Below are positions 39,916 to 47,371 of a DNA stretch of 47,599 bases, piece by piece (position 1 is the first letter of the stretch; every line of letters begins with the position of its first letter). The notes beneath the pieces were generated by a model. It made no database searches. It saw nothing but the letters and a program-made list of their open reading frames with translations, and was not told the origin of the DNA. A program made the position numbers and the translations under genes. The DNA comes from Omnitrophica WOR_2 bacterium GWF2_43_52 (GTDB taxonomy: Bacteria; Omnitrophota; Gorgyraeia; Gygaellales; UBA12090), in contig MHGF01000003.1 in assembly GCA_001805445.1 (NCBI GenBank), positions 312,429 to 360,027 of the forward strand. Reading direction: 5' to 3'.

Positions 39916-39961
39916 GGCAATCAGGGGACACAATACTTGGCAATCAGGGGACACAATACTT
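39916..39961. repeat. Tandem 23-bp duplication of RAYT element end
   Basis: Two identical 23-bp units (39916-39938, 39939-39961), each containing AATCAGGGGACACAATACTT. The second carries the right inverted end of the transposase element. Confidence 0.92.
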
Positions 39962-40622
39962 ATTTCTCCTTCATCTTACGTCCCGCTCTCTTCTTCTTAA
40001 GATTTATTTTGAGCAAATCCTCCAGTTTCTCTATAAATGGAGCGCCTCCTAACGGCCGTCCTGTCCGCTCATGCAGCTGAAGTAATCTACTATCATCATC
40101 TCCGAATGCTGTAGTAAGAAACTTTTCCCAGCTTCCCACAAGTCCTCTCAAAAGGCTGTCTTTTACCGGAAAACTATTGTCTAACATCATATGCTGCCGG
40201 GCACTTGACCATTTATAATCCCATGGCTTATTTACCATCTTTGCTTTTACAGGATTTAAAAGTATATAGCGGGTTGCCGCTAATAGATACTGTTCATCTA
40301 ACACATACGATGAGAATCTTCCCTGCCAAAGATATCCTCTCCATTTTTCTCTGAAATTAATAAATCTTGTATAATTACGGTGGGTTTCGCCTATGGCTTG
40401 AGCCAGGCTTCCATCTTCATGAGGAATTGCGATGAGGTGTATATGGTTGGGCATTAAGCAATACGCCAGAATATCAACCTTAAATTTCTCTGAATAGCTA
40501 TTGAGGAATCTAAGATATTCACGATAGTCATCTTCCTTAAAGAACACCTTCTGGCGACGGTTACCTCTTTGGATTATATGATGGGGAAATTCAGGAACAA
40601 CAACTCTCGCTATCCTTGCCAT
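39960..40622 (-). CDS. REP-associated tyrosine transposase (Y1/IS200-like, RAYT)
   Basis: 220 residues. MARIARVVVPEFPHHIIQRGNRRQKVFF is the standard RAYT opening. The HUH motif region is YCLMPNHIHLIAIP. The WQGRFSSYVLDEQYLLAATRYILLNPVKAKMV and WDYKWSSARQH segments match the family. The C-terminal LHERTGRPLGGAPFIEKLE and a basic tail follow. It cuts and joins single-stranded DNA at palindromic REP-like sequences. The promoter lies at 40629-40657 with the -10 only six bases before ATG (leaderless). The gene appears intact. Confidence 0.95.
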   Translation of the reverse strand: MARIARVVVPEFPHHIIQRGNRRQKVFFKEDDYREYLRFLNSYSEKFKVDILAYCLMPNHIHLIAIPHEDGSLAQAIGETHRNYTRFINFREKWRGYLWQGRFSSYVLDEQYLLAATRYILLNPVKAKMVNKPWDYKWSSARQHMMLDNSFPVKDSLLRGLVGSWEKFLTTAFGDDDSRLLQLHERTGRPLGGAPFIEKLEDLLKINLKKKRAGRKMKEK

Positions 40623-40628
40623 GGATAA

Positions 40629-40657
40629 ATCTTAGCCAATTAGCCCGCCTTTGTCAA
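40629..40657 (-). promoter_or_regulatory. Promoter of RAYT gene, TTGACA-17-TAAGAT, leaderless
   Basis: TTGACA at 40652-40657, 17-bp spacer, TAAGAT at 40629-40634; ATG begins at 40622. Confidence 0.8.
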
Positions 40658-40662
40658 TGAAA

Positions 40663-42084
40663 TTAGTATTGTGTCCCTCGATTACGATCACCAAGCTTAT
40701 TATGAAAATCGTTAATAAAACGCACTATATTTTTATCTTTAAATCGCCAGCTATCTAAATCCGATTTATGCTCAACTAAGAGCCCCTCTTTTTTTAGCTT
40801 TTGATAAATAGGCAGACAGCTATCGTAAAGAATGAGGCCATTACCGAAATCAAAGGAGTCAAATAGTTCCTGCATATTTACCGCTGATTCCGCGTACTTC
40901 TTAAGTTCATCGCTGGTTATCCAAGGATTGATACCGATGAAACCATGCCCTCCATCTTGAAAATTGCGCGGATAGATGCCCTTAAGTTTGCGAATTAATT
41001 CCACTACCTTATGATTTTGCTCAATCTTGTATCCTTTGTTATACACATCCAGATCGCTTTGCAAAAGACTCTCAAACCCCAATTGTTGCAAACTAATCTT
41101 AAAATCATGCTTTTTTGCGGCCTTCAGCACGTCAATCAACAGGTTTTCGTTCTGGTTAACCCAGTCCACCCGGCTGCGTATAGCCAGCATCTTAAGCTTT
41201 ACATTTTCCTGGATCAGGCGCGAAATAAGCGGCTTAAGGAATCTAAAGGGATTCTCCGAACCAATGACAAAACTTTTAAAACCATAGTTCTTCTGTAAAA
41301 AACTGGCCTGCTCAATTAAGCAATCAACGGTTTCTTTAACGGGCAAAAAAACATTCTTGCCAGGGCAAGTGCAGAAACTACACCCCCCCATCCTTTCCTC
41401 AAACAATTCCCTAATCCTCTTTTTTGCCTTCCGGGAAAATGTATACCGGCGTGGTAGCGCTAACCGAAGATGATCATACTGAGGATTTAATTTTCTCAAG
41501 CGGTAAGAACAACCAAATTCAGCAACAATTGGAGGCGGATCAACAATCTCATCTCTTCTGGTAAAGCCTACGTATCTCCATTTCAGAAATGGCTGATAGG
41601 GAAACAACTCTCGCCTTAGATCAAACTGCTGATTTATACCTGAATAATCTATAACTGTTTTATTATTAATCCCCGTCTTAAAGAATAAATTCGGGATTTT
41701 CGAGAGATCTCTTTTTGACTTTAAGGCCTTTACTAATTCTAAAAAGCTCTGCCTCCCTGCTCCAATCACGGCAAAATCTATCTTGCTCTTCAAAAAAGTG
41801 TCCAGGAAACCATTCCCCCCGGTCACAAAGCTGGCCTTGGGGAAGATAGCTTTTAATTCCTTAATAAAGAGGATGGGGAAAGTGTAATCCAGGGCGATCA
41901 GATCAAATCGTTTTGGCTTAAGGTCTTCGATTAAATCTTCTAATTTCGCGCGGGACGCGCAGATACACTCAAAGCTACAGCCAAGCTTCAGAATATCCTC
42001 AACAAAAAGAGGCATATTCATATGAGGCAATTCCTTGACCATCTGACACTGAAGGAAGGCTATTCTAAACATTTTTCTCATCAT
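40663..42084 (-). CDS. Radical SAM protein with interrupted cluster motif
   Basis: 473 residues from ATG 42084, overlapping the ABC-F stop by four bases. The N-terminal domain resembles B12-binding folds (FDLIALDYTFPI, SFVTGGNGFLDTF, FAVIGAGRQSFLELVKAL). The usual CxxxCxxC is split: the Cys in EFGCSYRLRK is followed by 42 extra residues before GGCSFCTCPG. The following regions (SFVIGSENPFRFLKPLISRL, QLGFESLLQSDLDVYNKGY, DGGHGFIGINPW) match the radical SAM barrel. The final GTQY and stop are encoded by the transposase inverted end, so the native C-terminus was probably replaced. Function unknown. Confidence 0.8.
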   Translation of the reverse strand: MMRKMFRIAFLQCQMVKELPHMNMPLFVEDILKLGCSFECICASRAKLEDLIEDLKPKRFDLIALDYTFPILFIKELKAIFPKASFVTGGNGFLDTFLKSKIDFAVIGAGRQSFLELVKALKSKRDLSKIPNLFFKTGINNKTVIDYSGINQQFDLRRELFPYQPFLKWRYVGFTRRDEIVDPPPIVAEFGCSYRLRKLNPQYDHLRLALPRRYTFSRKAKKRIRELFEERMGGCSFCTCPGKNVFLPVKETVDCLIEQASFLQKNYGFKSFVIGSENPFRFLKPLISRLIQENVKLKMLAIRSRVDWVNQNENLLIDVLKAAKKHDFKISLQQLGFESLLQSDLDVYNKGYKIEQNHKVVELIRKLKGIYPRNFQDGGHGFIGINPWITSDELKKYAESAVNMQELFDSFDFGNGLILYDSCLPIYQKLKKEGLLVEHKSDLDSWRFKDKNIVRFINDFHNKLGDRNRGTQY

Positions 42085-43973
42085 TCTGCTAATTCTTCCA
42101 GATACTCCCATCGCTGGTATGCTTTTTGGAGTTCCTCAGACAGAGACGAGGATCTGGCTTTGGCTTGGCTTATTTCCGAGGGATCCCGCTGGTAAAAAGA
42201 AAAATCAGCGAACAGGCTATAGAGCATTTTCTGCTCCTCTTCTAATGTCTCAATTTTTAAGGGAAGATTGTCTAACTCCTGCTGCTCTTTATAGGTGAGC
42301 TTGCGCGGGACAATAGGTTTTACTCTCTTTTCAGGCTCTTTTTTGGCTTTGATCTTTGACGGCTCAGGTTTTGATATCGGCTGGCGCTGGCTTAACCAGT
42401 CATCATAACCTCCGGGATATTCATTAATTACTCCGTCGCCTTCCAAAACAATGGTAGAAGTAACCACGTTATTCAAGAATGCCCGGTCGTGGCTGACTAA
42501 AAGCAACGTGCCGGGATACTCAAGAAGCAATTCCTCAAGAAGCTCCAAAGTCTCAATATCTAAGTCATTAGTAGGCTCATCCATCACCAGCACATTAGAA
42601 GGTTTGGAAAATAACTGCGCCAGAAACAAACGGTTGCGTTCTCCTCCGGAGAGAACTTTTACCCGCGTACGGGCCCGGTCAGGTGTAAAAAGAAAATCCT
42701 GCAAATATCCCAGGATATGCCGAGGCTTACCGTTAATGAGTATAGTCTCGCTTTCGCCGTTTATATTCTCGGCAACCGTCTTGTCTTCATCCAGTTGCTC
42801 GCGCAGTTGGTCGTAATACGCGATCTCCAGGTTTGTTCCCAGGGTAGTTTTTCCTCTCTGTGGAGAGAGTTTCCCCAGTAAAATACGCAGCAATGTAGTT
42901 TTGCCGCTGCCGTTGGGCCCGATCACCCCGATTTTATCTTGGCGCATAACCTGAGTGGAAAAATCCCGAATCAAACACTTATCTCCGTAGCTAAAACCAA
43001 GATGGGCCGCCTTGATCACCCGGTGGCCGGAAAGAATAGATTTTTGCGCGCGCATGCGCACAAGGCCTTCTTGCTTGCGCTGGGTTTTCTTCTCCTCCCT
43101 TAATCGTTCCAGGGCCTTGATCCGGCCTTCATTACGGCATCTCCTGGCCTTAACTCCCTGGCGGATCCATTTTTCTTCCTCGGCTAACTTTTTATCAAAA
43201 TGTCCCCACTCTACTTCCTCGATATCTAATGCCGCCTGTTTACGCTCAAGAAAAGTCCTATAATCGCATGACCAGCTGTAAATTCTCCCCCGATCAAGCT
43301 CGACGATCCTGGTGGCTAAATGCGTCATAAACATCCGGTCATGGGTGACAAAAAAAACCGTACCCGGATAATTAGATAAAAACCCCTCCAGCCAATTAAT
43401 TGAATCAATATCCAGATGATTGGTAGGTTCATCGAGGAGCAAAACCTCAGGCTTTAACACCAGCGCCCGGGCTAAAAGTACCCGGCGTTTCTGTCCTCCG
43501 GAGAGGCTTTTAAAATCGCTCTGCGCGTCAAGTTTCATCTGGGCAATAACATACTCAACCTGATTATTCACATCCCAGCAGCCGGTGCGGTCTAACTCGG
43601 ACTGCAGGACATCCAGCTGTTGCAATAATTCAGGAGTGTGTTCCGTTTGAAGCCGATGGGTTAGTTGATGGTATTGGCTTAAAAGATTGGCGCGCTCCCC
43701 CAAACCAGAAAGGACAATATCAAAAACACTTCCTTCTATATCAACCGGTACTTCCTGCGGCAGATGCGTGACCTGGATCCCTTTCTGAAAGTTGATGTAT
43801 CCCTCATCAAGCTCAAGCTGGCCCGCCATTACTTTCATAAGGGTAGTCTTGCCCGCACCGTTTCGGCCAAGCAGGGCAACCCGTTCGCCGAGCTCCAGCT
43901 GCAGGCTTAACCGGTCAAAGATAAGCGGGCCGCTAAATTTAAGAGTTGCTTCCTGTATGTTGATTAAAGCCAT
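42081..43973 (-). CDS. ABC-F family ATPase (Uup-like)
   Basis: 630 residues with two ABC cassettes: GRNGAGKTT, LSGGQKRR and LLDEPTNHLDID in the first; GPNGSGKTT, LSGGERNR and VMDEPTNDLDIE in the second. The linker between them is Arg/Lys-rich (KARRCRNEGRIKALERLREEKKTQRKQE). A C-terminal coiled coil (LTYKEQQELDNLPLKIETLEEEQKML) is typical of Uup. ABC-F proteins act on ribosomes or DNA repair rather than transport. Preceded by a hairpin leader (44000-44029) and promoter (44058-44085). Confidence 0.93.
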   Translation of the reverse strand: MALINIQEATLKFSGPLIFDRLSLQLELGERVALLGRNGAGKTTLMKVMAGQLELDEGYINFQKGIQVTHLPQEVPVDIEGSVFDIVLSGLGERANLLSQYHQLTHRLQTEHTPELLQQLDVLQSELDRTGCWDVNNQVEYVIAQMKLDAQSDFKSLSGGQKRRVLLARALVLKPEVLLLDEPTNHLDIDSINWLEGFLSNYPGTVFFVTHDRMFMTHLATRIVELDRGRIYSWSCDYRTFLERKQAALDIEEVEWGHFDKKLAEEEKWIRQGVKARRCRNEGRIKALERLREEKKTQRKQEGLVRMRAQKSILSGHRVIKAAHLGFSYGDKCLIRDFSTQVMRQDKIGVIGPNGSGKTTLLRILLGKLSPQRGKTTLGTNLEIAYYDQLREQLDEDKTVAENINGESETILINGKPRHILGYLQDFLFTPDRARTRVKVLSGGERNRLFLAQLFSKPSNVLVMDEPTNDLDIETLELLEELLLEYPGTLLLVSHDRAFLNNVVTSTIVLEGDGVINEYPGGYDDWLSQRQPISKPEPSKIKAKKEPEKRVKPIVPRKLTYKEQQELDNLPLKIETLEEEQKMLYSLFADFSFYQRDPSEISQAKARSSSLSEELQKAYQRWEYLEELAE

Positions 43974-43999
43974 AAATTTCTCGTTTTCTATAAAAGTAA

Positions 44000-44029
44000 G
44001 GGCCCGGATCTAAATTAAGATGCGGGCCC
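44000..44029 (-). promoter_or_regulatory. Hairpin in ABC-F leader
   Basis: GGGCCCG/CGGGCCC plus ATCT/AGAT stem. On the minus strand it is followed by TTACTTTTAT; on the plus strand by ATTTTTAG. It lies in the transcribed leader about 30 nt before the ATG. It may be an attenuator, as in some antibiotic-responsive ABC-F genes. It could also end plus-strand transcripts, though no plus-strand gene is nearby. Confidence 0.5.
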
Positions 44030-44057
44030 TATTTTTAGTTCTCAATTGACCGTATTT

Positions 44058-44085
44058 AGTTTACCACACGAATACTACTTGTCCA
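44058..44085 (-). promoter_or_regulatory. Promoter of ABC-F gene, TGGACA-16-TAAACT
   Basis: TGGACA at 44080-44085, 16-bp spacer, TAAACT at 44058-44063. Confidence 0.7.
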
Positions 44086-44596
44086 TGTTTATTATCTTAT
44101 AGTTTTAATGATTTATAATTTGGGGGTCGCTCCGATTAACTATTGGTAACGGCCTGACATAAGTCTGCATGTATCTATTATATACGCGCCATTATATAAA
44201 ATAGGTTTTGGGCTCTTTTGGGTGGTAATTTAGCTTGGTGAACTCCATTTTATCCACACAAAATCGCAGCTGAAATTATAGAGCTATGGGAAATTAAATA
44301 TTGCCCTAACCCCATAGAGGCATCGAGAGATAAAAAAGGCTATGATCGATGATGCTGATCATAGCCTTGAACCTCTATCTTTTAGAGGGTAATAATTGGG
44401 GTCGCAGTAATACTTAGGGTCGCGAAACCTATCTGTTTCCCAGATGTCAATTATAGCTCAATATGGTAACGAAACAAGCGAAATCGCTGGTTCAAAGAGG
44501 TCATCGCTACCGCAAATATGTCCTTTTTGTCCGGTATTTTTGTGGCGGAAATCACGTAACCGTTTGCAATATTTAAAGTAACAAAATATCCGCCCA
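44086..44596. other. Long non-coding gap
   Basis: No gene seen. It contains a terminator at 44332-44366. GGGGTCGC-type motifs recur near 44123, 44390 and 44410 (GGGTCGC in the last) and resemble decayed element ends. A tRNA-like string near 44455-44490 does not fold. Confidence 0.45.
44332..44366 (-). terminator. Intrinsic terminator downstream of DUF4238 gene
   Basis: GGCTATGATC/GATCATAGCC perfect 10-bp stem (12 bp with flanking AA/TT) and nine-base loop, then six T on the minus strand. It lies about 230 bp after the DUF4238 stop. Confidence 0.88.
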
Positions 44597-45646
44597 TCAA
44601 AGGTGGACATCTTGCTCGCACCTTTCAAGGCTTTCCTTAAACCCTTCCCTTAATTTGTCCCTAAGATCAAAACCTCTCTTTTTGAACATATTTATGATTT
44701 CTTCGGCATTTATTTTAGGAGCTTTATAGGTAGCAGAATACTTCTCTACGAATTTCTTTATTCTATTACTACAGAAAGGAGATATAACAAACCGTTCAGC
44801 CATATAGACCGATCTACAATTTATCTCATTAATATAAGAGGCACCCGCACGCTCTACGGAACCAATCGGATTTCGATCTAAATGCAAGCATACCTTCGGA
44901 GACAAAGGAAATGTTAACTGTACCGTTGGTAACCCTAAACCTCCACCAAAGATTACTTGATTATTCGGTAGAGGCGTAAAGATTGTAACCGGAGCATCAG
45001 AAGTAATGAAAAAATGCTCTTTGGTTGCTATACGGACATGCCAATCTAAATCAACAATCTTACGGTGAAATACTTCAGCAAAAAGCAAGCTCTCTCCGAT
45101 AGCGTGCTTTTCATTAACCTCAACATAGACTCCCTTCTTTGGATCACTTATCACTTGAAGAAACTCATCATAAGTAAGCCTGGGATCTTTGTCTTCTTTT
45201 TGTGAGAATTTCTCATACAACTTCCTCGATTCCACAGAATCTTTTGCAACTTCCTTAACCTGCTCAAGCACATAATCAAGACCTGCCTCATCCATTTCTT
45301 TAATAGCCTGGACAGAACGAGGACTTCGGCAATATGTGAAAGCAATAAACATTGCTAAAAAATCTTTGTTTACCTTACTTAAACTATCCGGATGATTAAT
45401 AATCCAATCTAATGCGGGCTTCGCCCACCCTTCTATAATTGAAAGGAATTCTTCAGCCCTGCGATCCTTCGTTCCCTTATCATCCGGTGCTGACAAATAA
45501 TAATCGCCTATAACAGTGGTATTAACCGGCGGCTGAGGCCGAACATCAGCATCTTTTTTGTCATACACCCAAAGAAGTCTCGATCCAGGTTGCAAAAAGT
45601 AGTTTAAATAAAATTGGGGAACTGTGTGACAACGAATAGAAGCCAT
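44597..45646 (-). CDS. DUF4238 domain protein
   Basis: 349 residues. The start HTVPQFYLNYFLQPG...LLWVYDKK is the hallmark of DUF4238. RAEEFLSIIEGWAKPALDWI, FLAMFIAFTYCRSPR and a later FFITSDAPVTIFTP also match. The C-terminal 60 residues are charged and helical. The family is widespread in genomic islands; function unknown, with proposed links to defence or mobile regions. Isolated here by about 150 bp upstream and a terminator downstream, next to other accessory and truncated genes. Confidence 0.88.
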   Translation of the reverse strand: MASIRCHTVPQFYLNYFLQPGSRLLWVYDKKDADVRPQPPVNTTVIGDYYLSAPDDKGTKDRRAEEFLSIIEGWAKPALDWIINHPDSLSKVNKDFLAMFIAFTYCRSPRSVQAIKEMDEAGLDYVLEQVKEVAKDSVESRKLYEKFSQKEDKDPRLTYDEFLQVISDPKKGVYVEVNEKHAIGESLLFAEVFHRKIVDLDWHVRIATKEHFFITSDAPVTIFTPLPNNQVIFGGGLGLPTVQLTFPLSPKVCLHLDRNPIGSVERAGASYINEINCRSVYMAERFVISPFCSNRIKKFVEKYSATYKAPKINAEEIINMFKKRGFDLRDKLREGFKESLERCEQDVHL

Positions 45647-45658
45647 TATTTTAGTTTC

Positions 45659-45718
45659 CTATTCTGCTTCAGCTTCTATATGGCCAAAATTAACTTTTCG
45701 AAGGGTTCCGGTTTCCAT
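45659..45718 (-). CDS. 19-codon ORF upstream of DUF4238 gene
   Basis: AAAGGAG precedes ATG 45718 by about eight bases. The peptide METGTLRKVNFGHIEAEAE ends at TAG, 13 bp before the DUF4238 start. The FGxIxAExE pattern recalls the start of some P-loop ATPases, so it may be a remnant or a coupling leader peptide. Confidence 0.35.
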   Translation of the reverse strand: METGTLRKVNFGHIEAEAE

Positions 45719-45794
45719 GCCCTATTCTCCTTTTTTTCTACTCGTAAGGGCGTTTCTCTTTCTCAAAAATTGGAAACAAAAATATAGCTATCCC

Positions 45795-46589
45795 TTATTC
45801 CTGTAGAACTTTTATTAGCATTTTCCGCTGAGGGGTCCTAAAATCTTCTCCCGAAATCGAATATTCGGCTTCATAAGTTTTAGGCTCAATAAATTCTAAT
45901 TCAAGCGGCCACAAAAACAATTTTATATTAGGATTAATATTAATAAGGTTAGCATAAACAGATGTGTTAGAGGTAGGAATCCATGTTTCTCCACCAATCA
46001 CACGACAACCTTTTGGTAGATTAATATGTAATATTCCATTCCTTAATGTCTTCCTACTACTATTATATACGTAAAGTTTTAGTTTATTCCGTTTTAACCA
46101 ACTCAACTTGATTTCAATTGGTGAAACCGAGATATTAGGAATTGAATTCGAGGAGTCTCTAGCTACATCAAAAAGCATAATATTTTCTTCTTTAATAGAA
46201 TTAAAAGATTTCCACGATACCTGTATCACTAATCCGATAACAATGGGCAACAGCAACCATCTAAAAATACTTAAAGCACCTTTAAAGATTTTTCTTGAAT
46301 CTTCATCTTTCATTGTTATTTCGTCTGTGCCTGTAGGAATCTTGTATTTATCAGAAAGATAAGAGAATATTATAGCTAACGAAAACAACCCAATTAAAAA
46401 AATAACTAAGATTTTGCCCACAAGGGGCGCATTTATTTTGCTTGTAAAACCGGGAAAAATATACGTGTCTAACAAATATAACATGGGCAATCCTATAATC
46501 AAAAGCAAAACGCCAGTCCCAATATCAAACTTATTAGGTAAAATCCCTTTCAACACATCTTTTATGATCTTCAAAAATCGCGTTTTCAT
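45795..46589 (-). CDS. Membrane protein of unknown function
   Basis: 264 residues, no family recognised. Hydrophobic segments are near 22-50, 60-80 and 108-128 (GVLLLIIGLPMLYLLDTYIF, ILVIFLIGLFSLAIIFSYL, FRWLLLPIVIGLVIQVSW). They are followed by a soluble C-terminal domain of about 130 residues with beta-strand character (IEIKLSWLKRNKLKLYVYNSS, LHINLPKGCRVIGGE). The first cytosolic part is basic. Codon use and AT-richness look higher than in the housekeeping genes. A TATACT 12 bases before ATG directly follows the second copy of the 34-bp box. Confidence 0.72.
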   Translation of the reverse strand: MKTRFLKIIKDVLKGILPNKFDIGTGVLLLIIGLPMLYLLDTYIFPGFTSKINAPLVGKILVIFLIGLFSLAIIFSYLSDKYKIPTGTDEITMKDEDSRKIFKGALSIFRWLLLPIVIGLVIQVSWKSFNSIKEENIMLFDVARDSSNSIPNISVSPIEIKLSWLKRNKLKLYVYNSSRKTLRNGILHINLPKGCRVIGGETWIPTSNTSVYANLININPNIKLFLWPLELEFIEPKTYEAEYSISGEDFRTPQRKMLIKVLQE

Positions 46590-46608
46590 CTCATCTACAA
46601 AAGTATAT

Positions 46609-46642
46609 TGCCACTAGTTAACAAACAGGTTAAAATAAGGTA
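46609..46642. repeat. 34-bp exact repeat box, copy 2
   Basis: Identical to 37014-37047. On the minus strand it ends one base before TATACT (46602-46607) and 20 bp before the membrane-protein ATG. Confidence 0.8.
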
Positions 46643-46674
46643 GCAAGTTCCGAGCAAGTTCGGGGACACATCAC

Positions 46675-46791
46675 TTAATTATTGTTTTTCGACCATGGTT
46701 TTCGTATCTTTAGTTCCCCTCCGGTTTCATCCTTAATAGCCTTTATAAACTTATCATCTCCTAACGGCCTGCCTGTAGCCGCATGTAATTT
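46675..46791 (-). pseudogene. C-terminal fragment of a RAYT transposase
   Basis: A frame of 38 residues, KLHAATGRPLGDDKFIKAI...KPWSKNNN, matches the end of RAYT proteins (compare LHERTGRPLGGAPF at 39960). It stops with TAA immediately followed by GTGATGTGTCCCCG, the counterpart of TAAGTATTGTGTCCCC at the intact element. The rest of the gene is missing upstream. Confidence 0.78.
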
Positions 46792-46818
46792 ATTTGTAAC
46801 TTATTCATAATTATTGTG

Positions 46819-46923
46819 TTACGCAGAAACGACACTATTTTTCCTATTTTTCTGGAATTGTTTCCAATCCCGCTCATCCCGGAACTTTTTAATTTTTTCG
46901 GTAATCGATTTTATTTCACCCAT
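46819..46923 (-). pseudogene. N-terminal fragment of MazG-like pyrophosphohydrolase
   Basis: 34 codons from ATG 46923 with GGAGG at good spacing. MGEIKSITEKIKKFRDERDWKQF is the conserved start of MazG-like nucleotide pyrophosphohydrolases; the continuing HxPKNLAxSLxxEAxEL is absent. It ends QKNRKNSVVSA at TAA. Truncated gene. Confidence 0.75.
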
Positions 46924-47197
46924 TGAATCCTCCGTTGTTGCTTCCCAGTAGCCATAATACCCTATCGGAATTTCCAATGTGCATTTTTCGCACATTGCTT
47001 TTTTCTTTGACTTCCTTCGATTTTAAAACGTTTCCAATATGTTTAGTTACAACAGAACGGTCAATCTCAAAAACATTGGCAATCTGCGCCTGGGTAGCCC
47101 AAATGGTTTCTTTTTCCGCGTCACGGCGAAGTTCGATAGCGCCGGATTTTGTTTGATACACAACAACCTGATTTTTTCGAAAACTATTTTTTGTCAT
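46916..47197 (-). pseudogene. N-terminal fragment of RhuM-family protein
   Basis: 93 codons from ATG 47197 (GGAGG six bases upstream). VVVYQTKSGAIELRRDAEKETIWATQAQIANVFEIDRSVVTKHIGNVLKSKEV and SNVRKMHIGNSDR match the helix-turn-helix start of RhuM proteins, which are usually over 300 residues. After SDR the likeness ends and the frame stops in the MazG fragment's start (8-bp overlap). Truncated by deletion. Confidence 0.8.
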
Positions 47198-47221
47198 TAG
47201 AAACCTCCGTCGCGCGCTTCG

Positions 47222-47371
47222 CTATATGGTTACGCGTAGGGTGCGTTCTATCTGGCATTTCTCCCGGCAACGGGAACTGATTTCCCGCTCATAAACAGTT
47301 ACAGCCGTTCTGGCAAGGCTCTGGATATTTTTCGCTAATCGCATAATTGTCTGATTTTGCTTACGAATCAT
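47222..47371 (-). CDS. Small ORF, possibly truncated, before RhuM fragment
   Basis: 49 residues: MIRKQNQTIMRLAKNIQSL...AVTVYEREISSRCREKCQIERTLRVTI. GAGG precedes ATG by about ten bases. The VYEREI and QIERTL parts resemble small helical proteins found with restriction/RhuM-type islands, where a longer C-terminus (LDGLLDF) follows; here it stops early. It ends 24 bp before the RhuM fragment. Confidence 0.45.
   Translation of the reverse strand: MIRKQNQTIMRLAKNIQSLARTAVTVYEREISSRCREKCQIERTLRVTI

Larger units (their letters stand above)
39948..40677 (-). mobile_element. REP-associated tyrosine transposase element, 730 bp
   Basis: Bounded by perfect 13-bp inverted ends: GGGACACAATACT at 39948-39960 and AGTATTGTGTCCC at 40665-40677. 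It contains one transposase gene and its promoter. The right end overlaps the transposase stop codon. The left end supplies the final codons and stop of the adjacent radical SAM gene. Confidence 0.85.

Noticed and set aside
39718-39954. 78-codon minus-strand ORF upstream of the MNT gene
   Set aside because: It crosses transposase end repeats and the MNT promoter, begins inside the 23-bp unit and has no Shine-Dalgarno sequence.
44435-44510. tRNA-like string with AGCTCAATATGGTA and GGTTCAAAGAG
   Set aside because: Could not be folded into a cloverleaf: no matching acceptor or T stem and no anticodon arm of correct length. No tRNA or rRNA gene was recognised in the window.
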